The notes beneath the pieces were generated by a model that saw only the letters and a list, made by a program, of their open reading frames with translations, did no database searches and was not told the origin of the DNA. Positions 1-11,143 of a stretch of 64,000 nucleotides of DNA are shown here, piece after piece. Position numbers and translations under genes: made by a program. Source of the stretch: Amorphophallus konjac (Eukaryota; Streptophyta; Magnoliopsida; Alismatales; Araceae); contig CM040126.1 of assembly GCA_022559845.1 (NCBI GenBank), positions 51,020,458-51,084,457 of the forward strand. Direction: 5' to 3'. Position 1 is the stretch's first letter, and every line of letters begins with the position of its first letter.

Positions 1-2104
1 CAGGCGCTGACCGCATGTCCCCGTTGACCTTTGGTCAGCAGTTGGGTGTCAGTCGGGTTGTACGGTTTGGTCAAAACCACTTTGACCGACACTGTAGTAG
101 GTCGGTTGGGTTGTGCGGGTGACCCTTAGCCGCACATCCCTTTGGGCGGCTCAGCCCTAACCGCCTATCCTCTTTTTGGGTTAGTCCGATTAGTGCACTT
201 GTGCGGCTCCTTCCTGGCCGCATATCCCTTGAGCGGCTCGTCCCTAGCCGCACGTCCCTTGAGCAGCCCAGGATGAACCACCCATGTGCCAGTCTAACTT
301 GGGGTTTCCATTTTGACCGATTCGAGTCTCGGGTGTGTGGTTCTCGATCCACGTGTCGACCCGTGGCCTGACGGATGTTGTGCACTTCGTCGGGGCCAGG
401 TGTCGTGGTACGGTGTGGTCCCGGGGTGTAGCGCTCTCGATTCGTGTCGCCGTGTGTCAGTGTGCGTGCGGTGAGAGTTCCCCGTGCATCATCGGTTTCT
501 CTGGAAAGTGATTTTCGAGTGGGTCTTGTGTGAGGCCTTGGACTGTGAGTCCATTTGTCCCGCCTGGGGCCAGAAGGCGTCTCCATTCCCTTCCCGAGGG
601 AATGGTCTCGACGGCTCGTGAGCTACCTCGGTACTCGTGCTACCGTGGTTTTAGACCTAGAGATTAGACTAGATTGATGGCCTTGTGCTGTTGCATACGA
701 CGGTCTTGACCCCGAGTCTCGTGACTCAAAGACCGTTGGGTTTAGTGGGTCAGAGCCTATGGCGCACCTGTGTTGGACCGCCGGACTCTGGACTGCACCA
801 GGTGGGTTGCAGTCCCGTTTCTTCTCCGACTGTGGTCACTGTGCGACGGTGCTGGTACGTGGGACGGTCCCCATACTTCGTCAGGTTCGGACGCTATTTT
901 TCGTTGACTTGAGAGTCTACTCCTTCAGTGACCCTCCACTAGTCGTAGTCCACCAGTACGCGTGTTCTAGTCTCACATGAGAGTAGGTGTACGGGCTTAC
1001 CCTGAGGATGGTTTTTAGACTGGTTACCGTCAGGCCCCGCGTCTAGCAGCCAGAGTCCGACTGAGGGGAAAACCAGTTAGAGGTCAGGCCAGGGGCAGAT
1101 GGCCTGTGTGTGCACACGTGGTTGGGGGCGGTTGGACCGACGTCGACGGGCGTGACCCCAGCTAGTCACTTGCTTTGTGGTTACTTGTTCGGTGTCTCAG
1201 TTCTCACTGGGCCGGAGGGAGACACCTGAGACGCGGACTAAGACGTCAGTGGACGCATCCGGTCTTGCTTCTAGTGGGAGGTACTCCTGTCGAGTCGGGA
1301 GTGACAGACTGTCAGTCACTCTCTGTGACTTCGACCTTCGGGTTTTTGGTCGTGTTGACCATTGAGTTTCGGTTGTCTCGCCGTGGCGCATGTGTCGATT
1401 TTCGTGCCGTGAGACTGGTGCTAGTAGCTTTATCGAGGTTGCGTCTTGTTGGTGTGGTGTCTGCGATCGGGTGGTCGGGATCGCACCTTGGACAGCGTGT
1501 CAAGGTCGGCCATGTCCTGGGGGACAAGCCGCTACAGCGCGGTTACCGTGGGTTTTTACTTCGATAAGTGGTACTAGTGTGGTTCGGTAGCCCTCGACCG
1601 TGAGATCGGGGTGTGTTTCTGGTACAGTAGGAGTAGTTGTAGTGTCGAGTTTTGACTGGCCACCGGGTTTACTATCCCTGCTGTTACTGTTGCTCTCGTA
1701 GTTACAGCTTTCTGTGCCGCTGTTGTTCTCAGTTAGGATTCCGCGGGATCCCTGCTGAGTCTCTATTTTGGAGACTCACCCCTGCTTTTCAGGTGTGGTG
1801 GTTCTTCCTCGTGGTTCGAGGATGCTGTTCAGAGGTTCTCAGTTGCTAGCTCGCCAAGTCGAGTGTTCACTCGGCATGTGGTACGCTTTACTACTTTAGA
1901 CTGTACTTTCTGTTGGACTGGACTCTATTGTAGCTGTAGTTATTTATTTATTTCTGTTAATTATTGTATTGTCCTGCTTTATTTCCTATTTCTTTGTGCC
2001 TCCACACTCCTTTTAGCCCTTCCGAGCCCTCCCGGCTCGTGGGCGGCGGTTCGAGTCTCGGGTTATCGGGTCTTTCCCAATAATCGGATTCTCGGGTCGT
2101 TACA
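1..2104 (-). repeat. GC-rich Ty3/gypsy-type LTR segment, far end outside window
   Basis: Read on the minus strand, the segment begins at 2104 with TGTAACGACCCGAG, a start common in plant gypsy LTRs. At 2104/2105 the composition changes sharply from GC-rich to AT-rich SIRE-type sequence. GCATG at 2105-2109 would be the target duplication, but its partner is not in the window. No conserved domain or convincing TATA box is seen, and open frames such as 71-586 (minus) have no recognisable content. It could also be a plus-oriented LTR end (GGTCGTTACA). Confidence 0.4.
124..272. repeat. Array of CCGCAYRTCCCTT...GCGGCTC units
   Basis: About four degenerate copies of a unit in which CCGC and GCGG are inverted around CATCCCTTTGG or similar. 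Each can fold into a short stem. This is one of several motif arrays found inside LTRs of this window. Confidence 0.5.
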
Positions 2105-2614
2105 GCATGTAAATAGGGGGAGTCAGACAAGGCAATTTTGTGTTTCATGCATATTGGTTTAGATTAAGTCTCCTACATGATTTTCATGTCATATTTGATA
2201 GCTCAATGCATTTAGTTAGGAGGAGTCAATGCATATGCACATATATGTTAATTGCATATCACTCATGCGTCAACAGGACTGATTGATATAAATGCACATA
2301 CATAGGGGGAGTTCCTACATTTCACAGTTTACTCATGTGCATTTGTTATCATGCATTTACTGATCTCAGAATTGATTGCATATCATTCATGTTGAAAATG
2401 CAAAAAGTGTTGTTTGACATGCAATTCACATTCATAAGGAGGAATTCTTGCTTTTTAAATATTGTTTATATGCATTAGGTTGGTCATATGCATAATAAAG
2501 TTTGATCACTGTCTGCATTCATGCATGTCACTTACTAATTCAGATAGATTTCTCTAGAAAGCTCATGCAAACATTTTGGGGGAGCATAATATCTTTCTGT
2601 TCCATCTCTGTCTT
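2105..2614 (+). mobile_element. Host SIRE-type element, left piece of non-coding internal region
   Basis: AT-rich sequence with repeated GGGGGAG tracts (near 2115, 2303, 2577) and many TGCATATG-like words, the same texture as 36285-39276 and 43933-45947. It ends in GTCTT (2610-2614), the left TSD of the inserted gypsy element. The right-hand continuation of the same host element begins at 43928. Its coding part would lie left of the window. Confidence 0.55.
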
Positions 2615-3895
2615 TGATGGGGGCATCTCTCGCCCTTCACATTTTTCCACAGCTCTGATTACTCGCCAGCATGGCTCCATTGTGTCCGTCACCTTTTTGT
2701 GAGTCAAGACATGTAATTTTCATATTTTATTTGAGTCATATCATTGTACTTTTCCTTTTATTTGAGTCCAGTACCTAGGTTAGGTAGTTATTTACCTAAG
2801 TCTTGAGTCATTATGTTGGTTTGATAGGTTAATGGGCCCAATTATATGGGCTTGGCCCAGGGGCGCCCCCTTCCCCCCCTTGGTTATTTGTCATTAGTCC
2901 AAAAGTCAAGGACTTTTTGTAAATTGTGGGTTCCCTATAAATAGGACCCCAACCAACCTTTGGAGAACTAATGAATGAATGAATATTTGAGAAATTTTCA
3001 GAAATTGAGTGTTCCTTTGGAGTGAGAAGCTCCCCCTCTCCCTCTTTCTCTCTCTCTCTCTAAAGGGGGCGACCCCCATTCTCTCTCCTCCCCTTCCCTA
3101 AATTTCAAATTTCCTCTCTCTCTCCCCCATTCACTCCTCATTAAACCCCTCCCCCTTCCCCATACCTCCCATTTAATTCCCCTCCAACCCCTAGGTGGAA
3201 TTCTCCTCTCCTAGACACCCATTCACTCCTCATCACACCCCTTCACCATCCCCAAGTGACTCTTCAATCTCCCAAGCACCCCTTCCTTTCCCCAACTCAT
3301 CCCTTCCCCTTCCCAAGGCCACCATTGATCACCCCCCCCCCCCCCCATTAAGGGAAATTCAAATTCACATTCCCTCCACCCACTTGTGCCCCCTCACCTT
3401 CCCCTCTCCCTCCCAGCCCCCAAATTCGCAGCCCCACTCTCACCCACTGCAAACTCCATCACCCAGCCCCATTTTCCCCCTCTCCTAGCCTGGTTCTACC
3501 CCCCATTGACCCCCTATCAGTCAGGGGACGCCCCAGCCCCTTCCCACTCCATTTCCCCCTCCTCATCTCCCCACTATCATCCCCATTCACCAATATACCT
3601 TGTTCAAGTCGCAGGCAGTAGACTTGCTGCTGGTTGCAGAGCAAGCCACGACGTCATCACGTAGATTCAGGCTGCACATCTTACACTTCTAGAAAGCTCT
3701 TTAAAGCGGCTTCGCAGGCGAGGTGGTCTCGCATCCGTCCGAGCTCCGAGCTGCCCGGGAGAGCCATTCTCCCACGACTGCGCAAAACTACTCCACCAGG
3801 GAACCAGAAGCCAAGGACAGAAGTGACCACGGCTCCTCCAGGATGAATTTGGACGTGATTTCTTAGCTGAAGTCTTCTCCTCCAAGTCCCCTAGC
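2615..3895 (+). repeat. 5' LTR of outer gypsy element, first part
   Basis: Matches 31298-31684 followed by 41925-42791 almost base for base. It contains the unoccupied version of the site (AGAAG at 3025-3029) into which the gag-only element inserted in the other LTR. Interrupted at 3895 by the Tat element. The C-rich stretch 3030-3560 is LTR sequence, so proline-rich open frames there are not genes. Confidence 0.9.
2936..2943 (+). promoter_or_regulatory. TATA box of outer gypsy 5' LTR
   Basis: TATAAATA in a TTCCCTATAAATAGGACCCC context. The 3' LTR has AATAAATA at the equivalent place (31591-31598), so the first T of the box is lost there. Confidence 0.6.
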
Positions 3896-5268
3896 TGTAG
3901 ACACGCCAAAATTGACGCTATGATGATCAAATCTCATGTCACTATGATAATGCCCCAAAGTGAACTTCAATATTTCTATAATATAAAGTTTTTCTATTTT
4001 TTGTGTTTTTTTTATTTATTCTTGCATTTTTGGTGATTAACGACTTCATTGGGGGTGTTATTTAAGTAACGGCCTTGCTTGAGGCATGTTTTTAAGAAAG
4101 GACAACTTGTGGTATGGGCGTCAATTCCTGGTGTTATGCGAGTCCCACTACGATTTGAAAATCAATGATTAACGTCCTTCCTCAGGGCGTATTTTTAATC
4201 AACGCCTCTTCCTCAGGCGTCTCTTTACAATTTTCAAATAAAGAAGGCTTTATTACCAAAATTGAATCCAAGAAGTGACGCCCTGATCCTGGTCGTGTTT
4301 TGATTTAACGCCCTTGCGGCAAGTCGTCAATTGTTGAATTGACGCCCTTGAGTAGGTCGTGTCTCACCCTTTCGTGTCCTGTTTAAACTCATCTTTCCTG
4401 AAGAGTTCCCTACCTTTCTTGGTCACCTTGCCTGATCTGGGAGCTAGAGTCCTTGCCATTGACGACCACTGCCTATTCTTATCTTCCCAAATCTGTGTCT
4501 ATCTGTGATCGAAACCCTATAAAAGAGTCCCCTGGTTGATCTCGCGCGAGGTTAGAAGGAGAGAGAGCTGTTGTTGTTGTCACAGAGGTTATTGTGCGAG
4601 GTTAGAAGCAGGGCTGTTGTCACAGAGGTTACGGTGTTAGCAAGGTCGCTGGAGTCATTAGTCGTTAATCAGAGAAAGCGCAGAGAAGAGTTTCTCTTTT
4701 CATCCGTGTGATCTCTTCGTCATCTTCCCTCTGCTTCCTGCTGCTCCGGTGGTTCTCCCCTTTACTGTTTACAGGAACAGCAGGGGTTCCCTCTCCCTTG
4801 TGTGTTTATCTTCATCGTATCATCATCGATCATCATACTTTTCTTCTTTTGCATTAGTATGCATATCTCCCTCCTCTCCCTAATTCTCTAGGGGTTTTAA
4901 AACCAAACAAAAAGGTGCGCATGCTATATTCTTATTTCATCATCATACTGTTTCTTTGGATTGATATTACACTCACGTTTGGCTGATCTCCCTTTCTTTT
5001 ATTTGTTTGTTCTTTGTTTCAGGTAATCAACAAGGAAAACCCCCTTCATCGGCCGGCCGATAGAAGGTGGAGGAAGGAATCCACATCCATCCCGCATCCT
5101 ATTATCACCAGGTATTCGCGATCATCTTTTCTTCTTATTAAGGTAACCCCTCTGGCGATCACTCTCCTTAGTAGCACCACGTGCTCTTTTACTCCCTTTT
5201 TCATTATTCTTCTTTACTCTTATTTATATATCTTATTTTCCTTAAGAGTGGATTTTCCATGATTCACA
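3896..5268 (+). repeat. 5' LTR of Tat element 1
   Basis: 1373 bp, TG...CA ends. Compared with the 3' LTR it has about 100 extra bases, mostly a local duplication around 4540-4640 (GAGGTTAGAAG and TGTCACAGAGGTTA repeated). Contains about eight ACGCC...GGCGT mini-hairpins between 4035 and 4370. Confidence 0.93.
4518..4525 (+). promoter_or_regulatory. TATA box of Tat 5' LTR
   Basis: TATAAAAG in GAAACCCTATAAAAGAGTCC, conserved at 24020-24027 in the 3' LTR. Confidence 0.65.
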
Positions 5269-6391
5269 AATTGGCGATCACGGTGGGACTTCCACTGTTT
5301 TTCTTTTGATTACCATCTCCTTTTGGCACCCACGTGTGCCCTTTCCCCTTTGGCACCCACGCGTGCCCTTTCCCTTTGGTACCCACGGTACCCCTCCTTT
5401 GTGCCCCACGGGCACCCTCCACTGTGCACACTGCACACTCCCCGGGATCAGCCAGCTTGTGATTAATCTATTGCTGTTTTTGAATTAACGCCTTTCACAA
5501 AGGCGCCTTTTATTTAACGCCTTCATCCAGGGCGTCTGTTTCTGTTTAACGTCTTCCACGAAGGTGTCTTTCATCATATCTGCTGCTTCTGTGAATTTGC
5601 GCCCTCCTCTCGGGCGTCTTCTTATTTGGCAGCGCCTCACACCAAGGCGCGTTTTTCTTCGATCGTGCGCACCACTTATATTTGACGCCCTCTGTCAGAG
5701 GCGTCTTTATCATATTTAGCGCCCCACATCAAGGCGCGTTTTTGCATTGCCTGTGAGCCCCTCCAGTGTTTCACGACAGCCACGCTGTCGTCTCTTTTGT
5801 TAGTAGCGACTGCCTCCAGGTCGCCTCTTTCCTGTGTGTTTACAGAGCCTTACTGTTTCTGTCTATTCATGCTGGATTCATACTTACATTGAGTATTTGA
5901 TTATATTGCTGTGATTGGCTTATCTTATACTGCATTTTGTGGCATTTGGTTGAGAGACCTCCTCTCTCTACACTAGGATTCCACACACCTTTCTTGGAAT
6001 CGGGACAACCCTCCATTGAGCATTCCGTCTCTTTGGACCGGAAATCCCTTTTCCAAGACCTCCGTAAGTCCCCGCACCCGTGGATTCCCTCACGGACGCT
6101 GGGCGGTTGTACCCTTGAAGTACCCGGAGTTTAGAGAACCTATCGTTGGTAAGAAGAGAAAGAACCTAGTTGACACGGAGGCTACACTTGGATCCAAACT
6201 AGGTTTCACTTTGCAAAGAGGAGTGAATTATTCTGCAATTTAACTCACTCTAATCTCAAACATAACACTAAAATCTTGCCTTCATCTCAACTTGTTTGCA
6301 TAAATTTGGTTGGGTTGATTTGCTTAAGCTTGTTTCGATTGGGTGATTGATTGTGTGATAATTCCTTCATAAAGCTTTCTCTCTTTTAAGC
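5269..6391 (+). other. Leader of Tat element 1
   Basis: Non-coding. 5320-5440 has repeated GGCACCCACG words. 5480-5760 is a run of about eight ACGCC...GGCGT hairpin units. 5945-6150 is a box conserved in Tat element 2 (63335-63546), containing CCCGCACCCGTGGATTCCCT and ending in a candidate splice donor (GTAAGA, GT at 6149-6150). Short open frames here (5937-6243) overlap that box and are not conserved as protein. Confidence 0.7.
5272..5287 (+). other. Primer binding site, Tat element 1
   Basis: TGGCGATCACGGTGGG begins three bases after the 5' LTR and starts with TGG, the complement of a tRNA CCA end. The same box, with TGA in place of TGG, follows the LTR of Tat element 2 (61389). The primer tRNA was not identified. 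Confidence 0.7.
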
Positions 6392-8143
6392 ATGCAACTC
6401 CGTTCAGGTAAGATTATCAACATGGCAAGCTACGGATATTCCTATGATGATGTGGAAGAGAACGTTTTTGGTCAATCCTATGAGGTTCCCCAAGATTCTA
6501 TCTATCATGAGGGGAATTACCCTCCTCCTCATTCTCATTATCCTCAAGTTCATGTGGTTGATACCACTACTCAAGAGGTTGTGCCCTCTTCTCAGGCTTT
6601 ACCCTCCAACACTTCGGGGAACCCCTCCCCATCTTTCAATGTTACCGATTTGATTAATGCTCTATCTCAATTAGATGACTCCCAGCGGCAGGCAGTTCAG
6701 GCCGCTTTGAAAGGGAAGTCCGTTCCCTCTTCATCCTCCAATCCCCCTCCGGCCGAGAGTGGCCATCACCTCACTAATGACCAAGCGGTCTTGCACAAAC
6801 CCCCCTCTTGTCCACCGACACCTGGTGCGGCCATGCCGGCCCAACAGGCGAGCTACTCAGTGGATAGGCCCCAATTCTTTCAACCTCCCCAAATTCTAAG
6901 GACGCCTATGCCAAATACCTTCATTCCAAATTCGGCCCCGGTCGAGCCAGACACTAATGCTTTGCTCCTTCAGAAATTGGCTAGCATGGAAGAAAAACTC
7001 AACAAGGTTACTGCTGCCAAGAATGCCCCAGAAATCTCTCTGCCTACATTGCCAGTTTTTCACTTACCACCTTCTGAGATGCCGAACTTTCGGCGATACA
7101 ATGGAACTGGTAATCCTATTATCCATCTGAAGGATTTTATGTATGAAACATCCTTTTGGCAGGGCAACAAAGCCTCATTGGCTTATTTGTTTAGAAGATC
7201 CTTAGAGGGGCCAGCCCTCGAGTGGTTCTACTTCTTGGATCCGGCAGATGCTAGTGATTTCGATGTGGTTCAAAGGAAATTCTTGCAGAAATATAGGGAC
7301 CGGGTTGGACCCTCCCTTTCAGTTACAGATTTGGTTGCAGAGAAAATGAAGCCCGAGGAGGACTTCATCATATTTGCTGATAGATGGCGGTCAATGGCCG
7401 AGAAGTTGAAAGATACCTTATCAGAACCGGAACATGTTAAGATGATTATATCCAATGCAACCCCTCAGTTCTGGCATATACTGGCTATGAACAGATTGAC
7501 CACCATGGAGGAGCTTTATGAAAGAGCTCGTTATATCCAGACCCAAATGAAAGATTCGCCCATCATGGGCATGTTTGAGCCAAAACTAAGGTTGGTTAAA
7601 AAGAATACAAATGTCAACAATAGCGGGCCCACGACTGAGGGCACCGTCATCAATGAGCAAGTTGGCGCGGTCGTCAACCCCACACCTTTTCGCCAATCTA
7701 ACCCACGACCCCCGCCACCTCCATCACAAGACACCCTCTTTAATTCACCCCCACAACACCAATTCGCACCTCAACCTTCCTTTGCTCCGCCACAAAATCA
7801 AGCGCCCCGCGCTGACCCTCCAGCTCCGCAACAATACCACCAAGTACCGCCACCCACTAATTATGGACCGCAACAACAACAGCAAAGGAGACCACTTGGC
7901 CCCAAAAGGGCCCATTATCCTCCACTGCCAGAAAGTCTCCCGGATATTTTCAATGCCTTAATGGCCGCCAACTTGCTCATGCTACCAAAGGAAAGGGCAG
8001 CGTGGCCCGCTAATGTTGACACGTCTCGCTACTGTGTCTTCCACCGCTCCCCTGGTCATAATATTGATCGTTGCTTCCACTTCAAGGACTACATTTATGA
8101 TTTAAATGACCAGGGTGGCATCAATTGGGACGAGATGAGATAG
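6392..8143 (+). CDS. gag: Gag polyprotein, Tat-type
   Basis: An intact 583-codon frame encoding the capsid and nucleocapsid that form the cytoplasmic particle. It starts MQLRSGK, a start seen in plant Tat Gag. The first 200 residues are low-complexity and proline-rich. The retrotransposon Gag capsid domain lies at about residues 225-385. A Pro/Gln-rich linker follows, then one zinc-knuckle-like motif near residue 547 (CVFHRSPGHNIDRC), in which the second cysteine is replaced by histidine, as is usual in Tat elements. The frame ends in TAG at 8141-8143 but the same frame stays open to 9121. The stop is therefore either a nonsense change or a gag-pol boundary. An upstream GTAAG near 6410 overlaps the start codon region. 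Confidence 0.92.
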   Translation: MQLRSGKIINMASYGYSYDDVEENVFGQSYEVPQDSIYHEGNYPPPHSHYPQVHVVDTTTQEVVPSSQALPSNTSGNPSPSFNVTDLINALSQLDDSQRQAVQAALKGKSVPSSSSNPPPAESGHHLTNDQAVLHKPPSCPPTPGAAMPAQQASYSVDRPQFFQPPQILRTPMPNTFIPNSAPVEPDTNALLLQKLASMEEKLNKVTAAKNAPEISLPTLPVFHLPPSEMPNFRRYNGTGNPIIHLKDFMYETSFWQGNKASLAYLFRRSLEGPALEWFYFLDPADASDFDVVQRKFLQKYRDRVGPSLSVTDLVAEKMKPEEDFIIFADRWRSMAEKLKDTLSEPEHVKMIISNATPQFWHILAMNRLTTMEELYERARYIQTQMKDSPIMGMFEPKLRLVKKNTNVNNSGPTTEGTVINEQVGAVVNPTPFRQSNPRPPPPPSQDTLFNSPPQHQFAPQPSFAPPQNQAPRADPPAPQQYHQVPPPTNYGPQQQQQRRPLGPKRAHYPPLPESLPDIFNALMAANLLMLPKERAAWPANVDTSRYCVFHRSPGHNIDRCFHFKDYIYDLNDQGGINWDEMR

Positions 8144-9121
8144 TTTATCGCCACTATGAAAGAAAGAAGGCCTCCTCGGCAACAGCAGGCTCAGCAGCCA
8201 CTGCAACCAGCTCCACAAGTACAACAGCAAGCTCCGGCACCTCAGCAAGATATGGGGATTGTTTACAACCCACTGCCGGAGCACCCGCCAAATCAGCACG
8301 TGAACCATGTCACGTCTCTCCATGAGGTGGAGAGAGGACAAGGATGGCATGAAGAAAACGCCTCTGTCGGGGCATTTAATCATAATCCAAATCAACCTCC
8401 GCGCCTCTTGCGCACACTTCCTTCTTCTTCTACTCCCCAATTGAGCCGAGCTCTTCTATGCCCCGTTAATCCACCTGCTCCCACCAATTCTCCATCCTTG
8501 CCAACCCGATCTCTCCTTACCCATTTACCGCCTCCGCAGCCTACCACACAGCAAACTCCGCCATCCACCACCAACCCTTCACCTTCGCTGTCTAGACCAC
8601 TCCTTATCCGCCCACCACCAATACCCGTTACATCCACCATCTCTACTCCTTCACCGGCAAGGATCCCCCCACCATCAGCTCCCCCATCTTTTATACCCAG
8701 ATCTCTCCTCATTCCACCCACTAACCCTTCCCACACTCGGGCACCCCTTCCTACTCCTACGCCTCCTGCGGGGGCTTCTTCCTTGAACTCCTCACCAACA
8801 CCTCTTACGGGAGCTCCTTCTTCAAACACCCCTCCACCACTTCTTAACGCCAATACACCCTCTTCTTCTTCCAACCCTCCTCCTTTACTTGCCCCGACAG
8901 AAGCACGACAAAACGTGGCACCGCTCCGCAGTGGACGGATGTTCCAGCGCATCTTTCCCCAAAGAGAGCAAGAGCCCGTGCAGGGGCCTAATGAACAAGA
9001 ACAGGAGCAAGAGTCCGTGCCCGGCACTCAGTATGATTTGTTAAAGCATCTTGACCGAACTCCAGCAAGAATTTCCATTTTAGAACTGATCAAGAGGTCA
9101 ACACTCATCAGATGGCCCTGA
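8144..9121 (+). pseudogene. Gag-Pol linker, Pro/Ser/Thr-rich
   Basis: This continues the gag frame after the TAG at 8141-8143, with its first ATG at 8156. About 320 codons of Gln-rich then Pro/Ser/Thr-rich low-complexity sequence contain no catalytic motif. A more normal composition returns near 8925 (LRSGRMFQRIFPQ), leading into the protease region. At about 9100 one base appears to be missing and the reading continues one frame back (9112). The linker has no known enzymatic role. It probably separates Gag from protease in the polyprotein. Confidence 0.65.
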
Positions 9122-9712
9122 AAGAATATCTGCAGAAGGTCATGGTCAACGAAGACATTCCGGTCGAGCAGATAACCACAGTATTAACGCCCGCTAGCAG
9201 TCAGCCGGCGATTACTTTTCATGAGCATGAACTGGCACCACTCTCAGCAAGGAAATATGCTCTATGTATCACGGTTGATATTAATAAGGTGGCGGTGAAA
9301 CAATGTCTAGTGGACACTGGGGCATCTATCAATGTATTGCCACCGAGCACTTTGAAGATGTGCGGCATTCTGAAAAACTGATTCGGCCATCTACCATAAC
9401 AGTCACAGCATATGACAATACAAAGAAGCCTCCTCTAGGCATGATCACATTAAAGTCAGTTTGGGTCCGGCCGCAATCACGGTCGATTTCCACATTTTGG
9501 ACATGGATCCAACATTTAATGGCATTCTGGGCCGCCCCTACATTCAACAGCTCGATGCAGTGCCCTCTACAAATCATCAGTGCCTTAAGTTTCCACACAA
9601 GGGCCGCATTATCAAAGTTACCAGTATGCCAATTCTGCCAGAGGAAGATATACACTGGCTTCATCAGTTCCTTCTATTTGGCCTGCCAACAAGCCGTTGC
9701 TATCAATGCTAG
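9112..9712 (+). pseudogene. pol: Aspartic protease domain, frameshifted
   Basis: The retropepsin that cleaves the Gag-Pol polyprotein. The active-site triad DTGAS is at 9313-9327. The following strand and the C-terminal signature ILGRPY, with the conserved CLKFPHKG further on, lie near 9525-9600. The domain is spread over three frames: 9112-9381, then about 9375-9470, then 9461-9712. Each step is one frame back, as expected from single-base losses near 9373 (an A run) and 9470. A minus-strand frame across 9329-9664 is a shadow. Protein of this copy would be truncated shortly after the active site. Confidence 0.85.
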
Positions 9713-10074
9713 ACCTCCCTCACCCACGGCCAATGTCGCCCGAGACAGTCACGACAGTTGCTATGACACCCTTGCCTTCCAAGGGGAAGAAGAAGAAAAG
9801 CATGATAAACACCCCTGGCTGGAAAATTCTAATGAAAATGGGGTATCAAAACGGCAAAGGTCTGGGTGCCAGTTGTCAAGGCAGGACTAGGCCTATTAAG
9901 CCTCAGAAATTGATTACACGAGGCGGCCTGGGCTACAAAGGGCCAGGCAAAAATGAAGATGAACCATGGGCAGTTATGACATCCACTCTGAAGACAGATC
10001 GCCAACCGCTTACTTGGACATTGAAGACACATTTTGTCAAGGTGGCGTTCAGAATAATGAGCAGACTACAATAA
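9697..10074 (+). pseudogene. pol: G-patch domain segment of Pol
   Basis: Residues about 30-80 of this frame form a G-patch, a glycine-rich nucleic-acid-binding motif. The hallmark is KMGYQNGKGLG, followed by GRTRPI and a GLGYKG ending. It sits directly after protease, the same relative position as the G-patch in some retroviruses, and occurs in several plant Tat/Ogre-like elements. Its role in retrotransposons is not settled, though help with nucleic acid or reverse transcriptase is plausible. The frame is one step back from the protease tail and another step back is needed near 10000 (continuing at 9966-10166). Confidence 0.8.
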
Positions 10075-11143
10075 TCACCTCCATTCTAGACTGTCAAGAT
10101 GTTCATGCGAGACAGTTTGCTCGCCATATTGCACCATTGGCCACTTATAAGCCCTGGAATCTCTAAGGCCTGATAAGAGAAGGAAAATGGATGATCCAGA
10201 GTGTGACTGGTATAGATGGTTTGATATGAATGATATTACTATTGCCTTGAGCCGTCTCTTTATGCCGACTGATCCGGAATGGCCGCCACTAATACATGAA
10301 TTGATTGAAATGCCGGCTGTGATTACAGATAAGAGGCAGTTGCTGAGTGATTATACGGACACTGGAGAGCCAGATGTTCCATATGAAGAAGGATTTACAA
10401 TAGACAGGCTGTGGGCCGGCCTCTTTTCCCTCACTTCTATGCATCCGTCTCTTCTTGTTTCCCTACATTCTCAATTGTTCTCTCGCGTGCCGAGACCGCC
10501 GCCAATTATGATCAGCTTTTCTCCAGATTCACTGCAGATTTCTCTCCCGATTCCTCCCTTGCTCCTCGAGCAATTCTCCAAACTCTCCATCACACCCCCG
10601 CGCGGGTCATCTCTGATTCAATCTTTCTCCAAGCTTTCAATCTCCACTCCTCCTGCTATTCTCCCTTCACATTACTTTCTTCTAGAAAAGGAAAATAAAA
10701 ATGAAGATAAAGATAAAAATGAAAAAAAATGCCAAAATTCCAACTCTTCAATCCTCCATCTCCGTTGAGGAGACTTCTTATCTCTTTTCCGAGTGTGTCC
10801 CGACCCAGGGGCCACTCTTCCATGATTCATTGATAAATCTTTTCTCCCCTCTGGTGAGGGGTCTCTTCTGTACTCCTTCTGTATCCACTTCTTCACCTCC
10901 TTCCTCTTTTTCAGCTTATTCTAATCAAGCTAGTTGTTCTTCTCCTTCTAATAAAATTCATGGGGTAGATTTTCATAAGAAATCCAAGGGTAAGCAGATT
11001 CCGCGTAGATTTCTGTTGGAGTTAGCCAGAAGGTGCCAGGCTTGTTTAGCTCTTCCTGAATTTTTGGAAAATCCGATCATCCTGCCAGAGTTGAATATGA
11101 GGGTACTAATGTTTCTTATGAGGGTTTTGGTGTCTATGAAATC
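10075..11143 (+). pseudogene. Pol spacer between G-patch and reverse transcriptase
   Basis: Open pieces 9966-10166, 10187-10768 and 10701-11147 lie in different frames. The first half is acidic, with aromatic motifs such as CDWYRWFDMND. The second half is Ser/Pro/Phe-rich and ends in a Lys/Asn run (10690-10735). No catalytic motif was found. Ogre-type Tat elements are known to have an intron between protease and reverse transcriptase, and this stretch is where one would sit. I did not find a convincing donor-acceptor pair, so decay by indels is the simpler reading. Confidence 0.5.

Noticed and set aside
3195..3664. Proline/serine-rich frames (also 42094-42561)
   Set aside because: Both copies lie in the LTRs of the outer gypsy element, with C-run length differences that shift the frame between copies.
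8392..9027. 211-codon Gly-rich minus-strand frame opposite the Gag-Pol linker
   Set aside because: Shadow of the Pro/Ser/Thr-rich plus frame. Composition is fully explained by it.
10030..11143. Ogre-type intron between protease and reverse transcriptase
   Set aside because: Position is right but no donor/acceptor pair restores the frame convincingly. Frameshifts explain the breaks equally well.
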